Positions 43,364 through 53,112 of a DNA stretch of 64,000 nucleotides are shown one piece after another (positions within the stretch are counted from its first letter, which is position 1; each line of letters opens with the position of its first letter). The stretch comes from JAUVRX01 sp049664225 (lineage in GTDB: Bacteria > Acidobacteriota > Thermoanaerobaculia > Multivoradales > JAHEKO01). The stretch lies in NCBI GenBank assembly GCA_049664225.1, contig JBATEX010000205.1:1-64000 (forward strand). Direction: 5' to 3'. A model generated the notes under the pieces. It was not told the DNA's origin. It ran no database searches and saw only the letters and a list, made by a program, of their open reading frames with translations. The translations under genes and the position numbers were made by a program.

Positions 43364-44548
43364 ATGGAGTTTTTCCAAAATACGACCATCGACTTCATGA
43401 AGTACCGCAAGCACTTCATGATTATTTCGTTGGCACTGCTAGCGATCTCTGTCCTCGAAGTGTTCATCCAGAAGAATCTGAATGTCGGCATCGACTTCGC
43501 GGGCGGCACACAGGTGACGATCAAGTTTCGCCAGCGGCCGCAAGTCGACGAGCTGCGGGACGTGGTCTCCGCCGCTGGCGTCGGCGATGCGCAGATCCAG
43601 AGATTCGGTGTCGAAGAGGCCAACGAGGTGATCATCAAGACTTCGACCGTCGAGGGGAGTGAAGAGGGCAGTCAAATTGCGGTCATCGAGGCTCTTGATC
43701 GGCAGTTCAACGGTGCATCCGCAGGCGGTTTCGATCTCAATCAGCGAGGCAGCGACGCGTTGTCGGGACGGCTCATCGAGAGCGATCCGGACCGAATCGT
43801 GCCACAGGATCCGGAGGTCGCCAGGCAGCACTACGTGGAGGTTGCCGAGTCGATCGTGGACAAACGCCGAGAAGACGGGCTGCTTGCCTCCTGGGACGAG
43901 GTGGCGCAAAGCGCTGGCGTCAGTCGCGAGGTTGTAGACACCCTCGAAAAGCAGACCTACCTGGGCGAGTTCGCCGTGCTCGGCTCCGAGAACGTCGGAC
44001 CTCAGATCGGTGCCGAGTTGCGTCGCAAAGGCATTCTGGCCGTCGTCTCTTCCCTTATCGGCATGCTGATCTATATCTGGTTCCGATTCGAGCTTCGATT
44101 TGGCATCGGAGCGCTGGTGGCAGTGACTCACGATGTGCTGATCGTTCTCGGTCTGTTCACTCTGGCAGGCTTTGAATTCAATCTGACTACGATTGCCGGC
44201 TTCCTCACTCTTGTCGGGTATTCGGTCAACGACAGCGTAGTGGTCTTCGACCGGGTGAGAGAGAACCTCCGTCGCAACCGGCGGGAGCCACTGGTGGAGA
44301 CGATGAATCTGAGCCTGAACCAAACCCTCTCTCGGACAGTGCTGACTTCAAGCACGACTCTACTCGCGGTTGGCAGCCTCCTGTTGTTCGGTGGTGATGT
44401 ACTGAGGGGATTTGCATTCATCATTACTGTCGGCGTGATCGTGGGAACCTACTCCTCTATATATATAGCCAGCCCGTTCGCTCTACTCTGGGAGCAGTGG
44501 TTTGGTGGGGACGCCAAGCGGCCAGCCGCGAGCCGGACGGCGGCCTGA
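43364..44548 (+). CDS. secF: Protein translocase subunit SecF with an enlarged periplasmic loop
   Basis: A 394-residue protein, longer than the usual 300-320. The family core is clear: SVLEVFIQKNLNVGIDFAGG, SENVGPQIGAELRRKGILAV, LRFGIGALVAVTHDVLIVLG and VGYSVNDSVVVFDRVRENLR. About 70 extra residues (about 125-200, from LNQRGSDALSGRLIE to VDTLEKQTYLGEF) lie in the first periplasmic domain. It follows secD by 55 nt. The insertion may be a lineage feature. Confidence 0.96.
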   Translation: MEFFQNTTIDFMKYRKHFMIISLALLAISVLEVFIQKNLNVGIDFAGGTQVTIKFRQRPQVDELRDVVSAAGVGDAQIQRFGVEEANEVIIKTSTVEGSEEGSQIAVIEALDRQFNGASAGGFDLNQRGSDALSGRLIESDPDRIVPQDPEVARQHYVEVAESIVDKRREDGLLASWDEVAQSAGVSREVVDTLEKQTYLGEFAVLGSENVGPQIGAELRRKGILAVVSSLIGMLIYIWFRFELRFGIGALVAVTHDVLIVLGLFTLAGFEFNLTTIAGFLTLVGYSVNDSVVVFDRVRENLRRNRREPLVETMNLSLNQTLSRTVLTSSTTLLAVGSLLLFGGDVLRGFAFIITVGVIVGTYSSIYIASPFALLWEQWFGGDAKRPAASRTAA

Positions 44549-44666
44549 TCCGATTCAGCTGGATTCAGGTCGGTTGCCTTCGAACTCTCGCCCGCATGGC
44601 TGATCCCTGCGCTGCAGGCTGAGCTGCCGCCGTGGCGTTGCCGTGTAGACGGTGAGTGCTGTCCTC

Positions 44667-44672
44667 TATAAT
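44667..44672 (+). promoter_or_regulatory. Candidate -10 element (TATAAT) for relA/spoT
   Basis: A perfect TATAAT lies 71 nt before the chosen ATG. The 17-nt-spaced hexamer upstream (TGTAGA, 44644-44649) is only a partial -35. A start near 44679 would exclude the upstream GTG (44656) as the translation start. Confidence 0.45.
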
Positions 44673-44742
44673 TCGGCTGGAAAGTGCGGCTGTCCAGTGT
44701 TGCCTGCCGGAGTCGGCATCGGTGCGGTCGCCGAGACGGCGT

Positions 44743-46989
44743 ATGCCGAACCTCAGACGATCACCCTCCTCAAACCATCACCAACCACCGGTCCAGGTGC
44801 GCGAAGACGTTCAACTCGAGGACGTACTGAAGGGGCTGAAGCTTCACGACCGGGCCTACGACGAAGCGTTCCTCAGGTCGGTGTACGAGTTCTCACGCGA
44901 AACGCATGGCGATCAGCTCCGACGCTCCGGAAAGCCCTACTTCACCCATCCGCTGCATGTAGCTTTCATCTTGGCCCACCTGGGATTCGACGAGACCTGT
45001 GTCGCTGTCGGTCTGCTGCACGACGTGCTGGAGGACACCCTGGCGGAGAGGCAGGAGGTAGCCGAGAGGTTCGGAGAGGAGATTGCTCAACTGGTAGATG
45101 GGGTGACCAAGATAGGTCGCCATTCCTACGTCCGGCGCGACCAGGCACAGGCCGAGACCTTCCGCAAGTTGATCTTGGCTTCCGCCAAGGATATCCGCGT
45201 CATTCTCGTCAAGCTCGCAGACCGTTTGCACAACATGCAGACCCTCGAGCACATGCCTATCGAGTCCCGAAGACGCATTGCTCGGGAGACGCTGGAGATC
45301 TACGCACCGACTGCTCATCGACTCGGCATGTCGAAGGTGCAGGGGGACCTTCAGGATCTGGCCTTCTTCCATCTCCACCCGCAGGAGTTCAGCGAGCTGC
45401 GCAGCCAGATCCAACAGAAGGTCAAGCATGGACGTCAGGCGACCGAGAAGATCCGCTCTGAGCTGGTCAGCCTTTTGAGCGAAGCGGGACTCGAGGTCGA
45501 CATCAGCTTTCGGGTCAAGCGCTTCTATTCCATCTATCAGAAGATGCGTCGTCAGGGGATCGACGCCTCGCAGCTCTACGACTATCTGGCGTTTCGCATT
45601 GTCACCGCATCGGTGCGTGATTGCTACGCTTGTCTTGGCGTGGTGCATCAGTCGTGGCGACCGGTGCCCGGTCGGTTCAAGGACTACATCGCCATGCCGA
45701 AGCCGAATTTCTACCAGTCCTTGCACACCACTCTGGTCAGTCCGAGTGGTGAGCCGTTCGAGGTTCAGATTCGGACCCAGGAGATGGATCTGATAGCCGA
45801 GGACGGCATCGCGGCCCACTGGCGCTACAAGGAGGGCGACGCAGATCCGACCGATGTCGACCAGAGCTTCTCATGGCTGCGCCAACTCCTGGAGTGGCAG
45901 AAGGACGTGCAGGATCCGCGCACCTTTCTGAATTCTCTGAAGATCGATCTCTACCCCGACGAAGTGTATGTCTTCACGCCGAAGGGTGACGTGTTCTCAT
46001 TCCCCCGTGGCGCCACGCCGTTGGACTTCGCCTACAAGATTCACACCGATCTGGGGCACCATTGTGTCGGGGCGCGGATCAACGGCAAGCTCGAGCCGCT
46101 GCGCAGTGTGCTCAAGAATGGCGACATCGTCGAGATCGTCACCAACCCCTCTCGTTTCCCGAGCCGCGATTGGCTGAGCTTCGTTGCCACCTCCAGAGCC
46201 AAGACCAAGATCCGTCAGTGGCTCAACACGGAGCAGAAACAGCGAGCCACCGAGATTGGCAAGCGTTTGGTGGAGCGGGAGCTGAAAAAGCACAAGGTCG
46301 GGATCAAGCGGTTCCTCGACAGCTCCGGCCTGACCAAGTATTTGGCCGCCGAGGGGATCGCCCGTCCGGAAGATCTCTTTGCTGCCGTTGGATACGGCAA
46401 AACCTCGGTGCGACATCTACTGGATCGGGTCCTGACGAGTGACGAACTGGAGACGGTGGAACAGGTGCCCGGTCCGCTGCGACGCGCGGTCACGAAGATC
46501 CTGCCGTTCGGTAGCGACGCCATCGCAGTGAAGGGGCACAGCGATCTCCTCGCCTATCTCGCCAAGTGCTGCAGCCCGCTGCCCGGAGAGCCCATCGTCG
46601 GCTATATCACCCGCGGCAGGGGCGTGTCGGTGCACTCGGTCGAGTGCACCAATGTTCGTAACCTGCTGTACAACCAGGAGCGGGAGATCGAGGTCGAGTG
46701 GGCCCGCCAGAGCGACGAGCTCTATCCGGTAGTGCTGGTCATCGAGACCGAAGACCACCCCGGCATGCTGGCCCGGCTCACCGAGGTGATGGCGAAGCTC
46801 AACAGCAACATCCGTCAGATCGAAGCGGAGACCATCGAGTCGGGCCGTGGCCTGATCGAAGTCGTTGTCGAAGTGCAGAACCGCAAGCACCTCGAACGAC
46901 TCCGCCAGGGCATCCGGGCAGTGCCCGGTGTCTTCGAGGTCGGTCGGCGACGTGGACGTGGCTCGAAGACAGACCAGCGGGAGGGCTGA
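44743..46989 (+). CDS. rel: Bifunctional (p)ppGpp synthetase/hydrolase, RelA/SpoT homologue
   Basis: The protein has 748 residues from the ATG at 44743 (MPNLRRSPSSN); a GTG at 44656 lies upstream of the probable transcription start. Domain order: HD hydrolase with intact metal site (YFTHPLHVAF, VGLLHDVLEDT, LADRLHNMQTL), synthetase (FRVKRFYSIYQKMRRQG, YDYLAFRIV), TGS (VYVFTPKGDVFSFPRGATPL) and C-terminal ACT (VLVIETEDHPGMLARLTEVM). With both catalytic parts intact it should make and degrade the alarmone. Single gene converging with rpmB. Confidence 0.96.
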   Translation: MPNLRRSPSSNHHQPPVQVREDVQLEDVLKGLKLHDRAYDEAFLRSVYEFSRETHGDQLRRSGKPYFTHPLHVAFILAHLGFDETCVAVGLLHDVLEDTLAERQEVAERFGEEIAQLVDGVTKIGRHSYVRRDQAQAETFRKLILASAKDIRVILVKLADRLHNMQTLEHMPIESRRRIARETLEIYAPTAHRLGMSKVQGDLQDLAFFHLHPQEFSELRSQIQQKVKHGRQATEKIRSELVSLLSEAGLEVDISFRVKRFYSIYQKMRRQGIDASQLYDYLAFRIVTASVRDCYACLGVVHQSWRPVPGRFKDYIAMPKPNFYQSLHTTLVSPSGEPFEVQIRTQEMDLIAEDGIAAHWRYKEGDADPTDVDQSFSWLRQLLEWQKDVQDPRTFLNSLKIDLYPDEVYVFTPKGDVFSFPRGATPLDFAYKIHTDLGHHCVGARINGKLEPLRSVLKNGDIVEIVTNPSRFPSRDWLSFVATSRAKTKIRQWLNTEQKQRATEIGKRLVERELKKHKVGIKRFLDSSGLTKYLAAEGIARPEDLFAAVGYGKTSVRHLLDRVLTSDELETVEQVPGPLRRAVTKILPFGSDAIAVKGHSDLLAYLAKCCSPLPGEPIVGYITRGRGVSVHSVECTNVRNLLYNQEREIEVEWARQSDELYPVVLVIETEDHPGMLARLTEVMAKLNSNIRQIEAETIESGRGLIEVVVEVQNRKHLERLRQGIRAVPGVFEVGRRRGRGSKTDQREG

Positions 46990-47092
46990 GTCGAGCGCGG
47001 GCTGTCGCCTGAGACCGGGCGGGCTCGCCCGTGTGGGCCGCAAGAGAGATTTTGGGGAGTCGAGTCGCTTTGCAACGAAAGAGCCTGCTACC

Positions 47093-47323
47093 TCACGAGT
47101 CAGCTTCAGCCTCGTCGGGCTGCCAGGTGCGGGGCTCCGGCTTCTGTACCTTGCCGCTTCGCAGGCATCGGGTGCAAACCCAGACCCGCTGCGTCGTGCC
47201 ATCGATGACTGCACGCACCTTTTGCAGGTTCGGTTCCCAGGTTCTGTTCGAGACGTTATGGGCATGACTGATGCTGCGTCCTGCCACGGTTCCCTTGCCA
47301 CAGATTGCACATTGCTTGGACAT
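47093..47323 (-). CDS. rpmB: 50S ribosomal protein L28
   Basis: The protein has 76 residues, starting at the ATG at 47323 with AAGGAG 9 nt upstream. Sequence features typical of L28: MSKQCAICGKGTVAGRSISH, HNVSNRTWEPNLQKVRAVID, and RVWVCTRCLRSGKV. The two CxxC pairs mark it as the zinc-binding (C+) form. It is transcribed toward relA/spoT. Confidence 0.97.
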   Translation of the reverse strand: MSKQCAICGKGTVAGRSISHAHNVSNRTWEPNLQKVRAVIDGTTQRVWVCTRCLRSGKVQKPEPRTWQPDEAEADS

Positions 47324-47554
47324 GTAGTGGATCTCCTTGACATCTCTGAAGAAGGCGCCTACGGTAGCAGAAACGTGGGAGAGATCCAATAGATGCGACT
47401 CGAAAAAGAGCGGTTGGGAATCTGGTGTGGAGAGGGTCGAGATGCATCTACTCGTGCTCGTCGAAGCTGCGGAGGGAGACAAGCCGGCAACCGGGAAGAC
47501 GGGTGGCTCGTAGTCGAGCGTCCGATTCGAACCGAGTGTTTGTGACCGGCGCCC

Positions 47555-47584
47555 TTGACAGGAAAAAAGGCTTCTTGTTAGTTT
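47555..47584 (+). promoter_or_regulatory. Candidate sigma-70 promoter of pilMNOPQ
   Basis: A perfect TTGACA (47555-47560) and TAGTTT (47579-47584) are separated by 18 nt, 70 nt before the pilM start. The -10 is weak (3 of 6). No sigma-54 site (GG-N10-GC) was found, so this operon is probably not a direct PilR target. Confidence 0.45.
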
Positions 47585-47653
47585 CCGGTAAAGCTTGAAG
47601 AATTGATGTGCAAACTTGCATAAACACAGTGTTTTCAGGAGTTTCCTGGCGTC

Positions 47654-48712
47654 GTGTTTTGGTCACGGTCTAAAAGCGTAGTTGGGCTAGACATCGGCAG
47701 CTCCGGTGTCAAGCTCGTCGAGCTCAAAGAGCGCAAGCCCGGTGACTACCATCTCCTTCGGGTTGGAGTGGAACCGTTATCACCGGAAGCCATTGTCGAT
47801 GGGTCCATCATGGATTCGTCGCTGGTCGTGGATGCCATTCAAAAGCTAACTCAGGAGACTGGTGCAAAGGGGGCAAGTTGCGCCACCTCCGTCTCCGGCC
47901 ACTCGGTGATCATCAAGAAGATCCAGGTGCCGGCGATGCCGACCGCCGAGCTGGAGGAGTCCATCCAGTGGGAGGCGGAGCAGTACATCCCGTTCGACAT
48001 CAACGATGTCCGACTCGACTATGTCGTGTTGTCGGAGGGAATGTCCGGCGACGACTCCATGGAAGTGCTCCTGGTCGCGGTCAAACGGGACAAGGTGAAC
48101 GACTACGTGTCGGTCATCAGTCAGTGTGGCAAGAGCCCGGCGGTGGTCGACCTCGATGCGTTTGCGGTGCAGAACGCGTACGAAGTCAACCATGACCTGG
48201 ATCCCAATAAAGTGGTCGCGCTCGTGAACATGGGCGCCGGTGTCACCAACATCAACATTCTGGCGCACGGCTCGACGGTCTTCTGGCGGGACATCTCTTT
48301 TGGTGGCAATCAGTTTACCGAGGCCCTGCAGCGGGAATACAACCTGTCTTTCGATCAGGCCGAGCGAGTGAAAAGAGGTCAGCAGGTCGATGAGTGTTCG
48401 GCAGCGGAAGCCCGAGCGGTTCTCGATTCCGTCTCCGCCGAGATGGCCTCAGAGATCCAGAAGACCTTCGACTTTTTCGCCGCTACCGCCGCCGAGGACA
48501 GCGTTGATGAGCTAGTGCTCTCTGGTGGTTGTGCACAGACGCCGAACCTGCAGTCGGTACTGCAAGAGAGATTCGGGGTTCGCACCGAGCTGATGAATCC
48601 GTTGCGCCGCATCCACTACCGGGAGAGCGACTTTGACAGCCAGTGGCTAGAGTCCATCGCTCCGATGCTGACCGTGGCCGTGGGACTGGCAGTTCGCAAG
48701 GTCGGGGAATAG
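47654..48712 (+). CDS. pilM: Type IV pilus assembly protein PilM
   Basis: A 352-residue actin-like cytoplasmic protein with a GTG start (CAGGAG upstream). Family features: VVGLDIGSSGVKLVEL (nucleotide-binding phosphate 1), EESIQWEAEQYIPFDINDVR, VALVNMGAGVTNINIL (phosphate 2) and LVLSGGCAQTPNLQ. PilM binds the N-terminus of PilN and helps align the pilus machine. First gene of pilMNOPQ; 6 nt separate it from pilN. Confidence 0.97.
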   Translation: MFWSRSKSVVGLDIGSSGVKLVELKERKPGDYHLLRVGVEPLSPEAIVDGSIMDSSLVVDAIQKLTQETGAKGASCATSVSGHSVIIKKIQVPAMPTAELEESIQWEAEQYIPFDINDVRLDYVVLSEGMSGDDSMEVLLVAVKRDKVNDYVSVISQCGKSPAVVDLDAFAVQNAYEVNHDLDPNKVVALVNMGAGVTNINILAHGSTVFWRDISFGGNQFTEALQREYNLSFDQAERVKRGQQVDECSAAEARAVLDSVSAEMASEIQKTFDFFAATAAEDSVDELVLSGGCAQTPNLQSVLQERFGVRTELMNPLRRIHYRESDFDSQWLESIAPMLTVAVGLAVRKVGE

Positions 48713-48718
48713 CGAACC

Positions 48719-49327
48719 ATGATCAAGATCAATCTGGTTGGCGAAAGAAAGCGCCCGGCTGCGCCGGGGCCCTCGCAGCAGTTGAAGGGTATTCAGGAGG
48801 GGGCCAACGTCGGGATATGGGCCCTGGCGGGGCTGGTCCTTGCCGGTGTCCTGATCACTCTCGGTCACCTCTATGTCGTCAACGGCAAGGTGAAGGACAT
48901 GCAGCAGCAGGTTGCCGAGGCGGAAAAAGAGGTCAAGGAGCTCGAGCCCTACATCAGAGAGGTCGAAGAGTACAAGGCCAAGAAATCCGAGCTCGAGCGC
49001 AAGGTTCAGGTCATCAATCAGTTGAAGACCAATCAGAGAGGGCCGGTGCAAATCATGGATCGGGTATCCCGCGCCCTGCCCGAGCTGATGTGGCTCACCA
49101 AGATGGAGGTCTCGCCGACAACCATCACGGTCTCTGGCGAAGCCTTCAACACCAATGCCGTTGCCAACTTCATCGAGAACCTCGATCGCGTTCCCGAGTT
49201 TCAAGAGCCGATTCTCAGGGATACATCGCAGCGGGGTCAGATCTACACTTTCGTGGTTGCTTTCAACTACACCTATCAGGTTCCGCAGCCGGAGCAGCCC
49301 GAAGGGGCCGAAGCCGCGGCGGGATAG
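48719..49327 (+). CDS. pilN: Type IV pilus assembly protein PilN
   Basis: A 202-residue bitopic inner-membrane protein. The N-terminal MIKINLVGERKRPAA carries the INLxxx motif that docks on PilM. One membrane helix (about 35-58, WALAGLVLAGVLITLGHLYV) is followed by a coiled coil and a small ferredoxin-like periplasmic domain (IMDRVSRALPELMWLTKMEV). It forms a heterodimer with PilO, encoded 15 nt downstream. Confidence 0.95.
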   Translation: MIKINLVGERKRPAAPGPSQQLKGIQEGANVGIWALAGLVLAGVLITLGHLYVVNGKVKDMQQQVAEAEKEVKELEPYIREVEEYKAKKSELERKVQVINQLKTNQRGPVQIMDRVSRALPELMWLTKMEVSPTTITVSGEAFNTNAVANFIENLDRVPEFQEPILRDTSQRGQIYTFVVAFNYTYQVPQPEQPEGAEAAAG

Positions 49328-49342
49328 GAGAGGCTGGCGAGA

Positions 49343-49948
49343 ATGGAAATCCGCACCGGTCTGGAAGACAAACCCTGGTGGGTCTCGGCAATCGTGGGCC
49401 TCGTGCTTGCGAGCTTGATCTACTGGGGCGGGCACCACTATTTGCTGAAACCCAAGTATCAGGAGCTCAAAAAGGAAGAGGACAAGTTGGCTGGGCTTCA
49501 GATCAAGATTCAAGAAGGTCGAGCGGCCAAGGCGCAGCTGCCGCGCTTCCGGGAAGAGGTTCAGCGTCTCGAGCTCGAGTTGGACAAGCTGCTTCGCATC
49601 TTGCCTGCAAGACGCAACACCCCCGAGTTGCTGCGTCGAATCCGGGATCTGACGGAGCAGGGTGATTTCCAGCTGAAGCGATTCACGCCCGGGAACTTCG
49701 TCGATCAGGAGTTCTACAGCGAGTGGCCGATTGCCATCAGTCTGGACGGCACCTACCACAACCTGGCGTTGCTCTTCGACCGCGTGGGACGTTTCTCTCG
49801 CATCGTCAACATCGAAGGGTTGAAGATTCAGAACGCTCGTGCGCGTGATTCGAGTGCCGATACCATCGAGGCTAGCTTCACGGCGAAGACGTTCATCTAC
49901 AAGGAGCCCGCTACTGTTGAAGCGGAACAAGAAGGAATGGACCAGTAG
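49343..49948 (+). CDS. pilO: Type IV pilus assembly protein PilO
   Basis: A 201-residue partner of PilN. One membrane helix (about 13-30, VSAIVGLVLASLIYWGGHHY), a coiled coil (about 35-95, with YQELKKEEDKLAGLQIKIQE), and a periplasmic domain with LRRIRDLTEQGDFQLKRFTP, YHNLALLFDRVGRFSRIVNI. It completes the alignment subcomplex between platform and secretin. Confidence 0.95.
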   Translation: MEIRTGLEDKPWWVSAIVGLVLASLIYWGGHHYLLKPKYQELKKEEDKLAGLQIKIQEGRAAKAQLPRFREEVQRLELELDKLLRILPARRNTPELLRRIRDLTEQGDFQLKRFTPGNFVDQEFYSEWPIAISLDGTYHNLALLFDRVGRFSRIVNIEGLKIQNARARDSSADTIEASFTAKTFIYKEPATVEAEQEGMDQ

Positions 49949-49974
49949 ATGGCACGAGGATCGGGAGAGGGACC

Positions 49975-50514
49975 ATGAGATCGACAGCACAGCGAACCCT
50001 GGCATCGACAGCGCTATGCATAGCGCTGCTCCTGGTGATCGGGTGGCAGTCCACTGCTGTCTCGGCCCAGGAGTCTGAGGCGGCGTCAGCCGAGCCGGTC
50101 CTGCCGGCCCTGGATGACGAGCCCGATACCAATGTGGATGACCTCCTGAAGGACGAATCGGCGATGTTGGCGGGTGAGGGCTACCTCTACGATCCGGGTG
50201 ATCGTCGGGACCCCTTCAAGTCGCTGCTGGAGGCCAGAGACCGCCCGTTGATTCGAGGACCCAGGCCAGAGGGAATCCCTGGTCTGTTGATTGACGAGAT
50301 TGACATCTCCGGCATCTTTGTCACCGCGGATGGACCGATTATTCAGGTCCAATCCTCTGACAGAGAGCAGAGCTATTTGCTCCGGGTGGGCGATCAACTC
50401 TACGACGGCGATGTGATCAGTATTAGTGGGAAAGAAGCGATATTCAAGCAGATTGTGGACGATCCGACCGCCCTCAAGCCCTTTCGTGAGGTGGTCAAGA
50501 AGCTCAACCCATGA
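49975..50514 (+). CDS. pilP: Type IV pilus assembly protein PilP
   Basis: A 179-residue protein with a signal sequence (about 1-30), cleaved near SAQES; no lipobox cysteine is seen, unlike many PilP proteins. The mature part has the RRDPFKSLLEA motif and a beta-sandwich (DEIDISGIFVTADGPIIQVQ). It links PilNO to PilQ. Its stop overlaps the reading frame that precedes pilQ. Confidence 0.9.
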   Translation: MRSTAQRTLASTALCIALLLVIGWQSTAVSAQESEAASAEPVLPALDDEPDTNVDDLLKDESAMLAGEGYLYDPGDRRDPFKSLLEARDRPLIRGPRPEGIPGLLIDEIDISGIFVTADGPIIQVQSSDREQSYLLRVGDQLYDGDVISISGKEAIFKQIVDDPTALKPFREVVKKLNP

Positions 50515-50564
50515 GCGGGTACGGGATATCCCGGGCACCTGCTCTTGGGAGGGAGGCGAGCGCC

Positions 50565-53093
50565 ATGCGTAGTATCGCGAACAGAAATAGTCGGAGGGGT
50601 ATGCGGCTCCTTGGCGCCTTCGGTGGCGTCACGGCGGCGATTTTGCTGATCGCTGCTGTATCGGTTCTACCGGCCCAGGCTGCGGCGACCTCGACAACCG
50701 AAATTCAGGCCTTGGCGGTGCATCCGGGCCACGATGGAGCCCAGCTCGAGGTGGCCAGCGATGGCGCCCTCGTCTGGACTACCTATCGGGACGCCGATGG
50801 CCGACTGGTCATCGAATTGCCCAATAGCACGCCGGCGGACTCGGTTGTCGACCTGTGGCCTGACGAAGGGCTGCTCGAGGCCGTGGAGGTCGCTACCGAG
50901 ATGAGCGGCGACCGTCCCCTGACGCGTCTGACCATTCGGACGCGCGGAACCTCGGAGCACTCGATCCAGGCGTCGGGGCCTGTTTTGTTGGTGGATTTCA
51001 CCGCTGTCGGTGAGATTGCCGACTCGGCAGGTGTTACCGATGAGCCATGGGCCGAGCCGTTGGTGGACGATACCAACACCGCGACAGTGCAAGCCGTCGT
51101 GGTCGAGGAGAAGAGTCTGCCTGCGGCCCCGCCAGCCTCCAAGGTGGCGACCTCTGAGGCCCCATTCGATGCCATTCAGGGGCCAGTAGGCGAGCCCATT
51201 GGCGTCGCAGCCACCCAACTCGAAGGCATCGAGGTGTCGAGTGATGACGGCCAGACCGTCGTCCGGATCCTCGGCGATGGTGGCTTCTACTTTTCGAGCT
51301 TCAATCTCGATGCTCCAGAGCGTTTCGTGGTCGATCTACTTGGAGTCGCCAATAGGGCGCCTTCACCGAGCATCATGGTCGAGAACCAAACGGTCGAGAG
51401 AGTGCGGATCGCCCAGTTCAAGGCGCAACCGGACATGGTCTCCCGAGTCGTGGTGGATTTGAGAGACGCCTCCGAGGCACAGGTCGAGCAGATCCCCAAC
51501 GGCTTGGAGCTCCGATTCGGCGCCGTCGAGGTGGCTGCCATGGAGCTCGAAGAGAGTCCCGTGGTTGAAGAGGTTCCCCAGGTGGCGGCGCTGGAGCCCG
51601 AGGCGATCATGGAAGTCGAGCCGGAAGGAATGGGTGCGAACGAGAACGGCACCGTGGGCACCCACGAGCTTTCGACTCCGTCGGTGACGCTTCCAGTCGA
51701 GGAGGTTGTTCCGGAATCGGAGTTCCAGATCGCCGATGCGAATCTGTCTCCCGAGCCGGAACCGTCCTTTGTTCGCACCAGCTATCAGGATGATGTCGCG
51801 ACAGGCGGCACGGCAGCGGAGAAGGATGAGCTGTCATTCCCCAGTCAGACCATAGGCGGTACCACCACCAGCTACAGCGGTGCGCCGATGTCCATCAGCC
51901 TGAAGGATGGCGACATCAAGGATGTGCTGCGGTCGTTTGCGCAGATCAGCGGCCTGAATATCGTGGTTCAGCCCGGCGTCACCGGCACGGTGACCGTCGA
52001 GCTTACCGACGTGCCCTGGGACCAGGCCCTCGAGGAGATTCTGAAGATCAACGGCCTAGGCTACGTGCTCGAAGGCAACATCATGCGAGTCGCGCCGATC
52101 AAGGTATTGGCGGACGAAGCAGCAGAGCGTCAGAGACTGCGTCAGGCCAACGCCCTTTCCGTACCGCTGAAGACCATCATGAAGCGAGTCAGCTATGCCT
52201 CGGCGAGTACGATGGCCGGTATTCTCATGGCCGGTGGCGGTGCCAGCCTGGTGAGCCAGCGCGGCACGGTCGTGGTGGACTCGCGTACCAATACCCTGAT
52301 CATCAAAGAGCTGCCGGACTACATCGATACGGTTCTGGCGGTGATCGAGACCTTGGATGTTCCAGAACCTCAAGTCATGATCGAGGCCAGGATCATCGAG
52401 ACCACCAAGCGATTCAACAGAACTCTCGGAATTCAGTGGGGCTTCGACGGAGTCTCGGCTCCCGAGTATGGCAATACCACCGGGCTGCAGTTTCCGAACC
52501 AGGGCTCGGTCGACGGTAGTGTCAACCTCCTGACCGGTGGTAGCAACGGCCTGCTGAACATCTCGTTGGGCAACGTGCTCGGTACTTTCTCGATCGACGC
52601 GACCCTGCAGGCGGCCGAAGACGAAGGGTTGATCAATATCCTGTCGGCGCCGAAGGTCGCGACCCTGAACAACGAGCAGGCATCCATCCAGAGTGGTCTG
52701 CAGATCCCGATTCAGACGGTGGCCAACAACACTGTCAGCGTACAGTTCGTCAATGCCACTCTGCGATTGGACGTCACTCCGCACGTTACGGCCGAAGGCA
52801 CGGTGCTGATGGATATCAGCATCCAGAAGCGAGAGCCTCTGCTGGCTTTCACGGTGGTGGGAGCCACGAACGCCCCTATTGCCACGAAGGATGCGCGAAC
52901 TCGGGTCATCGTCCGGGACGGCGGGACCACAGTTATCGGCGGTATCTACAAGGTCACTTCCGATCAGGGTGAGGACCGAGTCCCCGGGCTCGCCAATATT
53001 CCTGTTCTGGGTCATCTCTTCAAGAACAAGCGTCGAAGCGATGAGAACGAAGAGCTGTTGATCTTCATCACCCCAAGGGTGATCAAGCTATAG
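50565..53093 (+). CDS. pilQ: Type IV pilus outer-membrane secretin PilQ
   Basis: The protein has 842 residues. The ATG at 50565 is chosen over one at 50511 because GGGAGG lies 8 nt upstream and a signal peptide follows (GGVTAAILLIAAVSVLPAQA). Two AMIN domains (about 40-130 and 215-330), an acidic proline-poor linker rich in Glu (about 340-430), an STN/N0 domain (ISLKDGDIKDVLRSFAQIS), an N1 domain (ALSVPLKTIMKRVSYASAST) and the secretin core (VMIEARIIETTKRFNRTLGI, LNNEQASIQSGLQIPIQTVA, LLIFITPRVIKL). It forms the pilus exit pore. Confidence 0.97.
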   Translation: MRSIANRNSRRGMRLLGAFGGVTAAILLIAAVSVLPAQAAATSTTEIQALAVHPGHDGAQLEVASDGALVWTTYRDADGRLVIELPNSTPADSVVDLWPDEGLLEAVEVATEMSGDRPLTRLTIRTRGTSEHSIQASGPVLLVDFTAVGEIADSAGVTDEPWAEPLVDDTNTATVQAVVVEEKSLPAAPPASKVATSEAPFDAIQGPVGEPIGVAATQLEGIEVSSDDGQTVVRILGDGGFYFSSFNLDAPERFVVDLLGVANRAPSPSIMVENQTVERVRIAQFKAQPDMVSRVVVDLRDASEAQVEQIPNGLELRFGAVEVAAMELEESPVVEEVPQVAALEPEAIMEVEPEGMGANENGTVGTHELSTPSVTLPVEEVVPESEFQIADANLSPEPEPSFVRTSYQDDVATGGTAAEKDELSFPSQTIGGTTTSYSGAPMSISLKDGDIKDVLRSFAQISGLNIVVQPGVTGTVTVELTDVPWDQALEEILKINGLGYVLEGNIMRVAPIKVLADEAAERQRLRQANALSVPLKTIMKRVSYASASTMAGILMAGGGASLVSQRGTVVVDSRTNTLIIKELPDYIDTVLAVIETLDVPEPQVMIEARIIETTKRFNRTLGIQWGFDGVSAPEYGNTTGLQFPNQGSVDGSVNLLTGGSNGLLNISLGNVLGTFSIDATLQAAEDEGLINILSAPKVATLNNEQASIQSGLQIPIQTVANNTVSVQFVNATLRLDVTPHVTAEGTVLMDISIQKREPLLAFTVVGATNAPIATKDARTRVIVRDGGTTVIGGIYKVTSDQGEDRVPGLANIPVLGHLFKNKRRSDENEELLIFITPRVIKL

Positions 53094-53112
53094 GCTGACG
53101 GAGGAGCTGCTC

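Noticed and set aside
47324..47653. Sigma-54 promoter upstream of pilM
   Set aside because: No GG-N10-GC match with a good surrounding consensus was found; a sigma-70-like TTGACA is present instead.
48647..50005. 452-residue minus-strand ORF opposite pilN and pilO
   Set aside because: It covers two well-supported pil genes antisense and has no recognisable domain.
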